From Pseudomonadota bacterium (GTDB taxonomy: Bacteria; Pseudomonadota; Gammaproteobacteria; Burkholderiales; Burkholderiaceae_C): a stretch of DNA of 25,772 nucleotides. The notes beneath the pieces are model-generated. The model saw nothing but the letters and a program-made list of their open reading frames with translations, did not search any database and had not been told where the DNA came from. Location of the stretch: assembly GCA_023387335.1 (NCBI GenBank), contig JAEWIF010000063.1:1-25772 (forward strand), given 5' to 3'. The position numbers and the translations under genes were made by a program. Of this stretch, positions 6,854-15,160 are shown piece after piece (position 1 is the stretch's first letter; each line of letters begins with the position of its first letter).

Positions 6854-8557
6854 ATGACGTCGCAACGCACTCCCACGATCGCCGGCCACCTGATTGTCGA
6901 ATGCCTGGTGGCCCAGGGCGTCACCCACGCTTTCGGCGTGCCGGGCGAAAGCTACCTCGCGGTGCTCGACGGCTTGCATGCGTGGCGCGAGAAGATCCGC
7001 TTCATCATCAACCGGCAGGAAGGCGGCGCGGCCTTCATGGCCGAGGCGGCGGGCAAGCTCACCGGCCGGCCGGGCGTGTGCTTCGTCACCCGCGGGCCCG
7101 GCGCCACCAACGCTTCCATCGGCGTTCACACTGCGTTCCAGGATTCCACGCCGATGGTGCTGTTCGTCGGCGACGTCGCTTCGGACCAGCGCGACCGCGA
7201 GGCCTTCCAGGAGGTCGAGTACACCAGCTTCTTCGGGCCCAGCACCAAGGGCATGGCCAAGCGGGTCGAGCGCATCGATTCTCCCGACCGCATCCCCGAA
7301 TACATCGCGCGCGCCTTCGCCACCGCGATGAACGGCCGCCCCGGCCCGGTGGTGCTGGTGCTGCCCGAGGACATGCTCACCCAGGCCACGACCGCCGCGC
7401 CGCTGCCGCGCGTGGAGCCGGCCGAGGCCTGGAGCGACCCGGGGTCGCTGCGGACGCTGCGCGAGATGCTGCTGGCGGCGAAGAAGCCCTTCGTCATCGC
7501 GGGTGGCGGGGGCTGGACGCCGCAGTCCGCGCAGGCGCTGCAGCGCTTCGCCGAGAACTGGAAGCTGCCGGTCGGCAATGCCTTCCGCTTCCAGGACACC
7601 TTCGACAACTTCCATCCGCTGTACGCCGGCGACGTGGGCATCGGCATCAGTCCCAGGCTGGCCGCGCGCATCCGCGAGAGCGACCTGATCCTGGCGATCG
7701 GCCCGCGGCTGGGCGAGATGACGACCGGCGGCTACACCCTGCTGCAGGCGCCGCGCACCCAGCAGAAGCTGGTGCACATCCACGCCAGCGCCGAGGAGCT
7801 GAACCGCGTCTACCAGGCCGACCTGGCGATCAACGCCACCATGAACGCGGCGGCGCGCTCGCTCGAGGTGCTGACCGCGCCGCCGGAACTGCCGTGGGAG
7901 GGCTGGGCCGAGGCGGTGCACGCGGACTACGAGGCCAACCTGGTGCCGCAGGCGCTGCCAGGCGACATCGACATGCCGGCCATCGTGGCGACGCTGCAGA
8001 AGCACCTGCCGGCCGATGCGGTTCTCACCAACGGCGCCGGCAACTTCGCGAGCTGGGTGCACCGGTTCTTCCGGCACCACGGCCTGGCCAAGGGCTTCAA
8101 GACGCAGGCGGCGCCGACGGTGGGCGCGATGGGCTACGGCGTGCCGGCGGGCATCGCGGCCAACCTGCTGACCGGCCGCGTCGCCTTCACCATCGCCGGC
8201 GACGGCGACTTCCTGATGAACGGGCAGGAGCTGGCCACGGCGGCGCAGTTCGGCGGCAAGAGCATCGTCGTGCTCCTCAACAACGGCATGTTCGGGACCA
8301 TCCGAATGCACCAGGAGCGCGAGTACCCGGGCAACGTGCACGGCACCGAACTCGCCAATCCCGACTTCGCCGGCCTGGCGCGCGCGTACGGCTACGCGGG
8401 CGTTCGCATCACGAAGACCGCGCAGTTCGAGCCGGAGCTGCTGGCGGCGCTGGAGCGCTCGCAGGGCACGCTGATCGAGGTGACGCTGGATCCGGAGGTG
8501 ATCACCACGCGGGGGACGCTGAGCGCGATCCGCGAGACGGCGATGAAGAAGCGCTGA
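6854..8557 (+). CDS. Thiamine diphosphate-dependent enzyme, acetolactate synthase-like
   Basis: A 567-residue enzyme with the three-domain layout of the acetolactate synthase/benzoylformate decarboxylase superfamily. Catalytic E56 is in NRQEGGAAFMAEA, and FVTRGPGATNASIGVHTAF (78-96) follows as in the PYR domain. The central domain spans about 190-330. The TPP motif runs from GDGDFLMNGQEL (449-460) to the NN at 476-477. No small regulatory subunit (ilvN) is adjacent, so it is unlikely to be the biosynthetic acetolactate synthase; a 2-keto-acid decarboxylase, carboligase or lyase is more likely. It is divergent from tetR with a shared operator, so it probably belongs to the same pathway. The start lacks a clear Shine-Dalgarno (AATAAAGTCAAGCC). 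A terminator follows. Confidence 0.92.
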   Translation: MTSQRTPTIAGHLIVECLVAQGVTHAFGVPGESYLAVLDGLHAWREKIRFIINRQEGGAAFMAEAAGKLTGRPGVCFVTRGPGATNASIGVHTAFQDSTPMVLFVGDVASDQRDREAFQEVEYTSFFGPSTKGMAKRVERIDSPDRIPEYIARAFATAMNGRPGPVVLVLPEDMLTQATTAAPLPRVEPAEAWSDPGSLRTLREMLLAAKKPFVIAGGGGWTPQSAQALQRFAENWKLPVGNAFRFQDTFDNFHPLYAGDVGIGISPRLAARIRESDLILAIGPRLGEMTTGGYTLLQAPRTQQKLVHIHASAEELNRVYQADLAINATMNAAARSLEVLTAPPELPWEGWAEAVHADYEANLVPQALPGDIDMPAIVATLQKHLPADAVLTNGAGNFASWVHRFFRHHGLAKGFKTQAAPTVGAMGYGVPAGIAANLLTGRVAFTIAGDGDFLMNGQELATAAQFGGKSIVVLLNNGMFGTIRMHQEREYPGNVHGTELANPDFAGLARAYGYAGVRITKTAQFEPELLAALERSQGTLIEVTLDPEVITTRGTLSAIRETAMKKR

Positions 8558-8575
8558 ACGCGCAGCGCAAAAAGA

Positions 8576-8601
8576 AAAAGGGCCGCGGTTGCGGCCCTTT
8601 T
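8576..8601. terminator. Bidirectional intrinsic terminator
   Basis: Perfect 11-base-pair stem AAAAGGGCCGC / GCGGCCCTTTT around the loop GGTT. It lies 18 bases after the TPP-enzyme stop and 19 bases beyond the stop of the convergent SWIB gene, so it serves both. Confidence 0.92.
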
Positions 8602-8620
8602 GATTCTCGCGGGAGCGAGA

Positions 8621-9061
8621 TTATTTGACGTGCTTGCCGATCAGGCCGGCCATCTCGAACATCGAGACCTGCGCCTTGCCGAAGATGTCGCGCAGCTTGG
8701 AGTCGGCGTTGACCATGCGCTTGTTGACGGAGTCCTGCAGCTTGTTCTTCTTGATGTAGGCCCACAGCTTGCTGACCACTTCGGTGCGGGGCATCGGCTG
8801 GTTGCCGACGACCGCGGCCAGCTGGGGGCTGGGGGTCAGGGGCTTCATGAACGCCGCGTTCGGGGTGCGCTTCTTGGCCGGAGCCTTCTTCGCGGCGGCC
8901 TTCTTGGCGGGAGCCGCCTTCTTCGCCGGAGCTGCCTTCTTGGCGACCGCCTTCTTGGCCGGTGCGGCCTTCTTCGCCGGAGCCTTCTTGGCGACGGCCT
9001 TCTTCACGGGAGCCTTCTTGGCGGGGGCTTTCTTCGCCGCAGCTTTCTTCGCAGTTGCCAT
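8621..9061 (-). CDS. SWIB/MDM2-domain protein with histone H1-like Ala/Lys tail
   Basis: A 146-residue basic protein. Residues 1-66 are almost only Ala, Lys and Pro in repeating PAKKA/VAKKA units, like the tail of histone H1 or bacterial Hc1/AlgP proteins. Residues 70-146 form an SWIB domain (SPQLAAVVGNQPMPRTEVVS, LWAYIKKNKLQD, IFGKAQVSMFEMAGLIGKHVK). SWIB domains in bacteria are found in chlamydial proteins and topoisomerase fusions. A nucleoid-associated, DNA-binding role is inferred from charge and domain, not known. The tail is encoded by tandem repeats, so its length may vary between strains. The ATG has AAGGA 8 bases upstream. It converges on the TPP-enzyme gene and is transcribed alone. 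Confidence 0.93.
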   Translation of the reverse strand: MATAKKAAAKKAPAKKAPVKKAVAKKAPAKKAAPAKKAVAKKAAPAKKAAPAKKAAAKKAPAKKRTPNAAFMKPLTPSPQLAAVVGNQPMPRTEVVSKLWAYIKKNKLQDSVNKRMVNADSKLRDIFGKAQVSMFEMAGLIGKHVK

Positions 9062-9142
9062 GTTGATTTCCTTCTAGAAGTTGAGTGATCACCAATGGGA
9101 AACAGCTAGCTATCCACTGGTAGGGCGGATGCTAAAGGAGAA

Positions 9143-9225
9143 GAAACGCGTTTCCAAGGGGAAAACGCGGTTTTTCGCTGGGCGCTGTCGTTTTTTTCGC
9201 CGCACGCGGGGGACGTTTCCCCTCT
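9143..9225. other. Intergenic stretch with three CG-centred dyads
   Basis: The 178-base region between the SWIB gene and the first EamA gene holds a perfect 12-base palindrome GAAACGCGTTTC (9143-9154), then an imperfect one, GAAAACGCGGTTTTTC (9161-9176), then GGGGACGTTTCCCC (9210-9223). They lie 80 bases or more upstream of the SWIB start and could be binding sites for one regulator. No gene is visible here. Confidence 0.35.
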
Positions 9226-9239
9226 GGGAGAGCGCGTCT

Positions 9240-10145
9240 TCAGCGCGAGGCGCCCGCGTCCTTGCCCTTGAGGATCAGCACCACGCCCGCGAGGACGACG
9301 GCGCAGGCGCCCCATTCGGCGGCGCTCACCGCCTCGCCGGCGAGCAGCACGCCCAGCAGCAGGGCGATCACCGGGTTCACGAAGGCGTAGCTGGTGGCGA
9401 GCGCCGGCGAGGCGTGGGCCAGCAGGTACAGGTAGGCGCTGAAGGCGACCAGCGAGCCGGCCACCACCAGGTACAGCCAGGCCGCGGCGGCCAGCGGCTG
9501 CGGCGGCCAGTGGGGCTGTTCACCCAGCACCAGCGACACCAGCAGCAGGGCCGCGCCGCCGCACAGCATCTCGCTGGCGAACCCGGCCGCTCCGGGCGCC
9601 AGCGGCCAGCGCGTGGTCGAGAGCACCGAGCCGAGCGACCAGGCCAGCGTGGCGCCGGCCAGGCAGGCGATCGCCACCGGCGACCCCATGAAGCTGGCGC
9701 CGCGCACCAGCAGCAGCACGCCGGCCAGGCCCACCGCCATGCCGGCCACCTCCAGCAGGCGCGGCTTCTGGCCGAACAGCAGGCCCCAGCCGCACACCAG
9801 CATCGGCACGATCGCCACGAAGGTGGCCACCAGCCCCGAGCCCACGTGCTGCTGCGCGGTGGCGACCAGGCCCATGCCGCCGCCCAGCATCAGCGTGCCG
9901 ACACCGGCGGCGTTGCGCCACTGGGCCCGGCTGGGCAAGGGACCGCCCCGCGCCACGACCCAGGCGAGCAGCAGCCCGCCCGCGCACAGGAAGCGCGTGC
10001 CCATCTGGAAGAACGGCGGAAAGCTCTCCAGCGCGAAGCGGATGGCCAGGTAGGTCGAGCCCCACACCAGGTAGCAGGCGAGCAGGGCCGGCAGCACCAG
10101 GCTGCGGGCCGGCGCGGGCGGAGCGAGGGTGGTGGACGAGGTCAT
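9240..10145 (-). CDS. EamA/DMT family exporter, YedA-like
   Basis: A 301-residue integral membrane protein with about ten hydrophobic segments in two EamA halves. The first helix carries YLVWGSTYLAIRFAL, typical of the YedA/RhaT-like drug/metabolite transporter branch; the second half ends with SYAFVNPVIALLLGVLLAGE, the usual EamA signature. These proteins export amino acids or related metabolites from the cytoplasm. I chose the ATG at 10143-10145 because a normal short N-terminus precedes helix 1; a strong ribosome site is lacking and longer in-frame starts exist up to 10244. It is divergent from an Lrp/AsnC regulator gene, a common arrangement in which the regulator controls the exporter. 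A perfect inverted repeat lies in its leader. Confidence 0.9.
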   Translation of the reverse strand: MTSSTTLAPPAPARSLVLPALLACYLVWGSTYLAIRFALESFPPFFQMGTRFLCAGGLLLAWVVARGGPLPSRAQWRNAAGVGTLMLGGGMGLVATAQQHVGSGLVATFVAIVPMLVCGWGLLFGQKPRLLEVAGMAVGLAGVLLLVRGASFMGSPVAIACLAGATLAWSLGSVLSTTRWPLAPGAAGFASEMLCGGAALLLVSLVLGEQPHWPPQPLAAAAWLYLVVAGSLVAFSAYLYLLAHASPALATSYAFVNPVIALLLGVLLAGEAVSAAEWGACAVVLAGVVLILKGKDAGASR

Positions 10146-10157
10146 GGCGGAAATCGT

Positions 10158-10177
10158 AGGTGGCGCAAGGGCCACCT
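10158..10177. promoter_or_regulatory. Perfect inverted repeat between exporter and Lrp genes
   Basis: AGGTGGC (10158-10164), 6-base spacer, GCCACCT (10171-10177), 13 bases upstream of the exporter ATG. It may be an operator for the divergent Lrp-type regulator, or an RNA hairpin next to the exporter start codon. Confidence 0.45.
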
Positions 10178-10236
10178 GCCATGCACAATTCATGGAGCGG
10201 GAGCCACTCTCGCCTTGCTTTTGAAGGTTGAACGCC

Positions 10237-10731
10237 ATGCCCACCGAAGTTCCCGAAATCGACGCCTACGACGGCCGCATCCTCGCCGAGCTGCAGCAGG
10301 ACGCGCGCATCAGCATGGCCGAGCTCGGTCGCCGCGTGCACCTCAGCCAGCCGGCGGTGACCGAGCGCGTGCGCAAGCTGGAGCTGCAGGGCGTGATCAA
10401 GGGCTATCGCGCGGTGGTGGACTACCAGCGCCTGGGCTACGGCATCCGCGCCATCGTGCGGGTGGGACGGGTGGAATACGCCCGGGTGGTGAAGCTGATC
10501 GAGCAGACACCGGAGGTGGTGAACGCGTTCAACGTCACGGGCGAGGACAGCTGGATCCTGGAGATCGCGGTGATCGACGTCGAGCACCTCGATGCGGTGG
10601 TCACGCGCTTCTGCCTGCTGACGGAAACCTCCACCTCGATCGTGCTCAACATGCCGCGCGAGCACGCCAACGTGCTGCCCGCGCGGCGCGAGAACATCCG
10701 GCCGGCGATCCGGAAAGTCACCGGCCGCTGA
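10237..10731 (+). CDS. Lrp/AsnC family transcriptional regulator
   Basis: A 164-residue regulator. Residues 10-60 form the AsnC-type helix-turn-helix (DGRILAELQQDARISMAELG, VHLSQPAVTERVRKLELQGVI), followed by a linker strand and a RAM effector-binding domain (AIVRVGRVEYARVVKLI, VVNAFNVTGEDSWILEIAV). Such proteins form octamers and respond to amino acids. The ATG at 10237 is preferred because AAGG lies 9 bases upstream; an in-frame TTG three codons earlier lies between the two. It is divergent from one EamA exporter and convergent with another, overlapping the latter's stop by 14 bases. It may control either or both, presumably sensing an amino acid that they export. Confidence 0.94.
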   Translation: MPTEVPEIDAYDGRILAELQQDARISMAELGRRVHLSQPAVTERVRKLELQGVIKGYRAVVDYQRLGYGIRAIVRVGRVEYARVVKLIEQTPEVVNAFNVTGEDSWILEIAVIDVEHLDAVVTRFCLLTETSTSIVLNMPREHANVLPARRENIRPAIRKVTGR

Positions 10732-11614
10732 GCGGCAGCGTGGCCAGCACCACGCCGGCGAGCGCCAGCGCGAAGGCGCCGGCCTGCAGGGCGCCGAACG
10801 ACTCGCCCAGCACCAGCACGCCGACCAGCGCCGCCGAGATCGGCAGCATCACGGTGAAGACGCCGCCCAGCGCCGCCGGCAGGTGCCGCAGCCCGGTCAT
10901 CCACAGCCACACGCTCCAGACGCTGGCGGCCAGCGAGTAGAAGAGCAGCAGCAGCCAGATCGAGAGCTGCGGCGCCGCGAAGTCGAACGAGAGGGCCTGC
11001 CACAGCCCGAGCGGCGTCACCAGCAGCAGCCCCCAGAGGTTGACGATGGCCGTGATGCGCCTCGGGCCGAGCGCGCCCGTGAGCTTCTTGCCGATCACCG
11101 CATAGGCGGCTTCGCAGAGGACGGCGCCGACCACCAGCAGGTTGCCCAGCCAGGCCCTGTCGCTGCCCCCTTCGGGCGACTTGCCGAAGGCGAGCAGCGC
11201 GATGCCGCCGACCGCGCAGGCCACTGCCGCCCACACGCGCGGCGCCACCCGCTCGCGCAGGAAGAGCCAGCTCATCACGGCGACCACGGCGGGAATGGCG
11301 GCCATGATCACGCCGGCCGACACCGCGCTGGTCATGCTCACGCCGAACAGCATGCAGATCGAGAACAGGAAGTTGCCGAGGAAGGACTCGAGGAACAGCA
11401 GGCGCTTGGTCGTGGTGGTCAGCGGCTTCTCGTTCGCGGGGCGCGGCAGCCAGTGCAGCATGGCGAGCCCCCCGATGCCGAAGCGCAGCCAGGCGAGCAG
11501 GAAGACGGGGATGGCCGCGACGAGCGGCTTGGAAAGCGCCACGTAGCTGCCCACCAGCGACATGCTGAGGGCGAGACAGGCGAAGGCTAGCCAGCGGGGC
11601 AGGGCAGGGGTCAC
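10718..11614 (-). CDS. EamA/DMT family transporter
   Basis: A 298-residue membrane protein with two EamA repeats and about ten helices (helix 1 WLAFACLALSMSLVGSYVAL; last helix LQAGAFALALAGVVLATLPL). The first half contains SMTSAVSAGVIMAAIPAVVA, the usual family pattern of helices 3 and 4. It probably exports a small metabolite; the substrate is unknown. The start is a GTG at 11612-11614 with only a weak ribosome site; the next in-frame ATG would cut into helix 1, so the GTG is preferred. It overlaps the lrp stop codon by 14 bases in convergent orientation and shares its upstream region with the divergent aceA gene. It is not closely similar to the first EamA protein, so it is not a recent duplicate. 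Confidence 0.88.
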   Translation of the reverse strand: MTPALPRWLAFACLALSMSLVGSYVALSKPLVAAIPVFLLAWLRFGIGGLAMLHWLPRPANEKPLTTTTKRLLFLESFLGNFLFSICMLFGVSMTSAVSAGVIMAAIPAVVAVMSWLFLRERVAPRVWAAVACAVGGIALLAFGKSPEGGSDRAWLGNLLVVGAVLCEAAYAVIGKKLTGALGPRRITAIVNLWGLLLVTPLGLWQALSFDFAAPQLSIWLLLLFYSLAASVWSVWLWMTGLRHLPAALGGVFTVMLPISAALVGVLVLGESFGALQAGAFALALAGVVLATLPLSGR

Positions 11615-11718
11615 GGAGCGCGCATCTTGCCCGAGGTCGTTTCACGAGCCTGCAAGGGCGTTCCGCATCGCGAAATCGGGTGATGCTGCGCTGCGGAAAT
11701 TTTTCCCAATATGAGAAC

Positions 11719-11742
11719 GCCGTTTCCAGATTAAGAAACGGC
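11719..11742. promoter_or_regulatory. Perfect dyad upstream of aceA
   Basis: GCCGTTTC (11719-11726), 8-base spacer, GAAACGGC (11735-11742), about 145 bases upstream of the aceA ATG. Just before it, GGAAATTTTTCC (11695-11706) is another short dyad. They are likely regulator sites for aceA or the divergent exporter gene; the protein is unknown. Confidence 0.5.
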
Positions 11743-11780
11743 CCGCGTAAGTCGTTGATTGGGATCGATAAAAAATTCAC

Positions 11781-11823
11781 TCTTGTATAAGACACAAGAG
11801 CCCCACAAAGTCTTCTACAAGAC
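11781..11823. promoter_or_regulatory. Two tandem operator-like palindromes in the aceA leader
   Basis: TCTTGTATAAGAC (11781-11793) and TCTTCTACAAGAC (11811-11823) match at 11 of 13 bases. Each is a TCTT-N4-AAGA dyad, and their centres are exactly 30 bp apart, about three helical turns. The second ends 63 bases before the aceA ATG. This suggests cooperative binding by a dimeric regulator of the glyoxylate shunt. Confidence 0.6.
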
Positions 11824-11886
11824 CTAAAGTTATCCGCAACAGGCCCCGACGCCGAACCGCTTTTTCAACGACCTACGGAGCAAGGC

Positions 11887-13212
<1,326 letters not shown>

Positions 13213-13233
13213 TACTTCTTACAGGTGGAGCAG

Positions 13234-13263
13234 GGGCCGGCGCCGCAGCGCCGGCCCTTTTTT
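13234..13263 (+). terminator. Intrinsic terminator after aceA
   Basis: Stem GGGCCGGCGC / GCGCCGGCCC (10 bp) around the loop CGCA, followed by T6. It lies 21 bases after the aceA stop and separates it from the histidine-kinase gene. Confidence 0.95.
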
Positions 13264-13296
13264 CATGGACGGCCGGTAGCATGGGGATCGACTCCC

Positions 13297-15069
13297 GTGA
13301 CCGCCCCGCCGCATCCTCCTTCCGATCCCGTCCCGCTCCGCGTGCACCGCCCCTGGGTGGCGCCGGCGATCGTGTTCCTGCTGGCCCTGCTGGTCACGGC
13401 CGTGCTGCTGGCCTCGGTGACGAGCTCGATCGCGCAGCAGGACCGCGCCGCCTTCGAGGCCGAGGCCACGCGCACCGTCGGCGCGATCCGCGAGCGCATC
13501 GAGATCACCAACACGCTGCTGCACGGCACGGCCGGGCTGTTCGCGGCGCGGCAGGCGGTCGGGCGGGAGCAGTTCCGGGCCTATGTCTCGCAGCTGCGGC
13601 TGCGCGAGGACTATCCGGGCATCCAGGGCATCGGCTTCACCCTGCGGATCGATGGCGACCCGGCGGGCCAGCTGAACCGGCGCATCCGCGACGAGGATGA
13701 CGAGGTGCGGGTCTGGCCGTCGGGGCCGCGCGAGGAATACCACGCCATCGTCTTCCTGGAGCCGATGGACGAACGCAACCAGGCGGCGATCGGCTACGAC
13801 ATGTACACCGAGCCGACGCGGCGCGAGGCCATGAGCCGGGCGCGCGACACCGGCGCGGCGGCGGCCTCCGGCAAGGTGATCCTGGTCCAGGAGATCGAAG
13901 CCAGCAAGCAGGCCGGCTTCCTGATCTACCTGCCCGTCTATCGCGGCGGCACCATTCCCGAAACCGAGGAGGAGCGGCGGCGCGAGCTGCTGGGCTTCGT
14001 CTACGCACCGCTGCGGGTGGGCGATCTCTTGCGGGGCGTGCGCGGCAACGGCGTGCGCGAGATCGACTTCGAGCTGTACGACGGCCTGGAGCCGGTGCCC
14101 GAGGCGCTGATGCTCTCCACGCGCTCGCCGGGAGGCCAGGCGCCGTCGCAAGGCATCGTGCGGCAGCTGGAGGTGTCGGGCCGCCCCTGGCTGCTGGCCA
14201 TGACCAGCCGGCCGGCGCTGGAGGGGCTCTCGCAGCGGCGGCTGGTGCCCTGGCTCGCGGGGGTGTCGCTCGCGACTTGCGTGCTGCTGGCATGGATCAC
14301 GTCGGTGCAGGCGCGGGCGCGGCGCGACGCGCGCGAGCGGGCGGTGCAGCTGGAGCAGCTCTACGCCCGCCAGCGCGAGGGCGACCGCCGCAAGGACGAG
14401 TTCCTGGCCGTTCTGGCGCACGAGCTGCGCAACCCGCTCGCGCCGATCCGCAACTCGCTGGAGATCCTGCAGCGCACCTCGGACGCCAGGCTGGCGCAGC
14501 GCTCGCGCGAGATCGCCCAGCGCCAGGTGCAGCACATGGTGCGGCTGGTGGACGACCTGCTGGACGTCTCGCGCATCTCGCGCGGCAAGATCGTGCTGCA
14601 GCGCCGGCGCGTGCGGGCGGCCGAGGTGCTGGAAGCGGCGCTGGAGACCAGCCGGCCGCTGATCGAGCAGCGCAGGCACGAGCTGGTTGCCGCTCCCGTG
14701 GACGGCAGCGTGGAACTCGAATGCGATCCGACCCGGGTGGCGCAGATCCTCACCAACCTGCTGAACAACGCGGCGAACTACACGCCCGAGGGCGGCCGCA
14801 TCGAGACCGGCGTGACGGCCGACGCCGAATGCGTGCGGTTTCTGGTCCGGGACAGCGGCGTGGGACTCACGGCCGATCAGCTGCAGCAGGTGTTCGAGCT
14901 CTTCGTGCAGGTGAACCGCGACGCCACCGGCGGCGGCCTGGGCATCGGCCTCAGCCTGGCGGCGCGTCTGGCCGAACTGCACGGCGGCCGCATCCAGGCG
15001 AGCAGCCAAGGCCTGGGCCTGGGCGCGACCTTCGTGCTGGTCCTGCCGCGCTTGCCGGCGGACGGGTAG
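13297..15069 (+). CDS. CHASE-domain sensor histidine kinase, orphan
   Basis: A 590-residue membrane sensor kinase. Transmembrane helix 1 is about 21-41, followed by a periplasmic CHASE domain (about 70-250; TRTVGAIRERIEITNTLLHG, then a DYPGIQGIGF strand) that senses small ligands. Transmembrane helix 2 is about 316-338. The dimerisation domain has the H box FLAVLAHELRNPLAPI with phosphate-acceptor H375. The ATPase domain has an N box around N487 (LTNLLNNAANYTPEGG), D519 in RDSGVGL, and GGGLGIGLSL. The start is taken as the GTG at 13297, with GGGGA upstream; longer versions would run into the aceA terminator. There is no receiver domain and no response-regulator gene nearby, so its partner lies elsewhere. 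Confidence 0.93.
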   Translation: MTAPPHPPSDPVPLRVHRPWVAPAIVFLLALLVTAVLLASVTSSIAQQDRAAFEAEATRTVGAIRERIEITNTLLHGTAGLFAARQAVGREQFRAYVSQLRLREDYPGIQGIGFTLRIDGDPAGQLNRRIRDEDDEVRVWPSGPREEYHAIVFLEPMDERNQAAIGYDMYTEPTRREAMSRARDTGAAAASGKVILVQEIEASKQAGFLIYLPVYRGGTIPETEEERRRELLGFVYAPLRVGDLLRGVRGNGVREIDFELYDGLEPVPEALMLSTRSPGGQAPSQGIVRQLEVSGRPWLLAMTSRPALEGLSQRRLVPWLAGVSLATCVLLAWITSVQARARRDARERAVQLEQLYARQREGDRRKDEFLAVLAHELRNPLAPIRNSLEILQRTSDARLAQRSREIAQRQVQHMVRLVDDLLDVSRISRGKIVLQRRRVRAAEVLEAALETSRPLIEQRRHELVAAPVDGSVELECDPTRVAQILTNLLNNAANYTPEGGRIETGVTADAECVRFLVRDSGVGLTADQLQQVFELFVQVNRDATGGGLGIGLSLAARLAELHGGRIQASSQGLGLGATFVLVLPRLPADG

Positions 15070-15121
15070 AATCGGGCCTTCCCTCGACGCAACAACAAGG
15101 GCGAGAAAGGCAGCTTCGGTT

Positions 15122-15160
15122 ATGACACCGCGAACTACTCCGCAAGGAACGGCCCCGTAG
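15122..15160 (+). CDS. Candidate threonine-rich leader peptide of thrS
   Basis: A 12-codon frame, MTPRTTPQGTAP, with four threonine codons (ACA, ACT, ACT, ACG), two of them adjacent. ACA and ACT stand out because nearby genes use mostly ACC and ACG. GAGAAAGG lies 11 bases upstream as a possible ribosome site. The stop TAG (15158-15160) falls in the loop of a small hairpin that competes with a thrS-proximal antiterminator, and a terminator follows 47 bases later. I read it as the sensor of an attenuation system that measures charged tRNA-Thr. It is inferred from position and composition only; no homologue is known to me. Confidence 0.6.
   Translation: MTPRTTPQGTAP

Noticed and set aside
6827..8341. 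A 504-codon minus-strand frame opposite the TPP enzyme.
   Set aside because: The plus-strand frame carries the catalytic Glu and the TPP motif; the minus frame has shadow composition.
6854..8557. IlvB, the biosynthetic acetolactate synthase.
   Set aside because: There is no ilvN or ilvC beside it, and its place is divergent from a TetR gene in a catabolic cluster, so a specific ilvB label is not justified.
9081..10940. A 619-codon plus-strand frame across the first EamA gene and lrp.
   Set aside because: It is antisense to a clear membrane protein and out of frame with lrp; Gln/His/Arg-rich with no motif.
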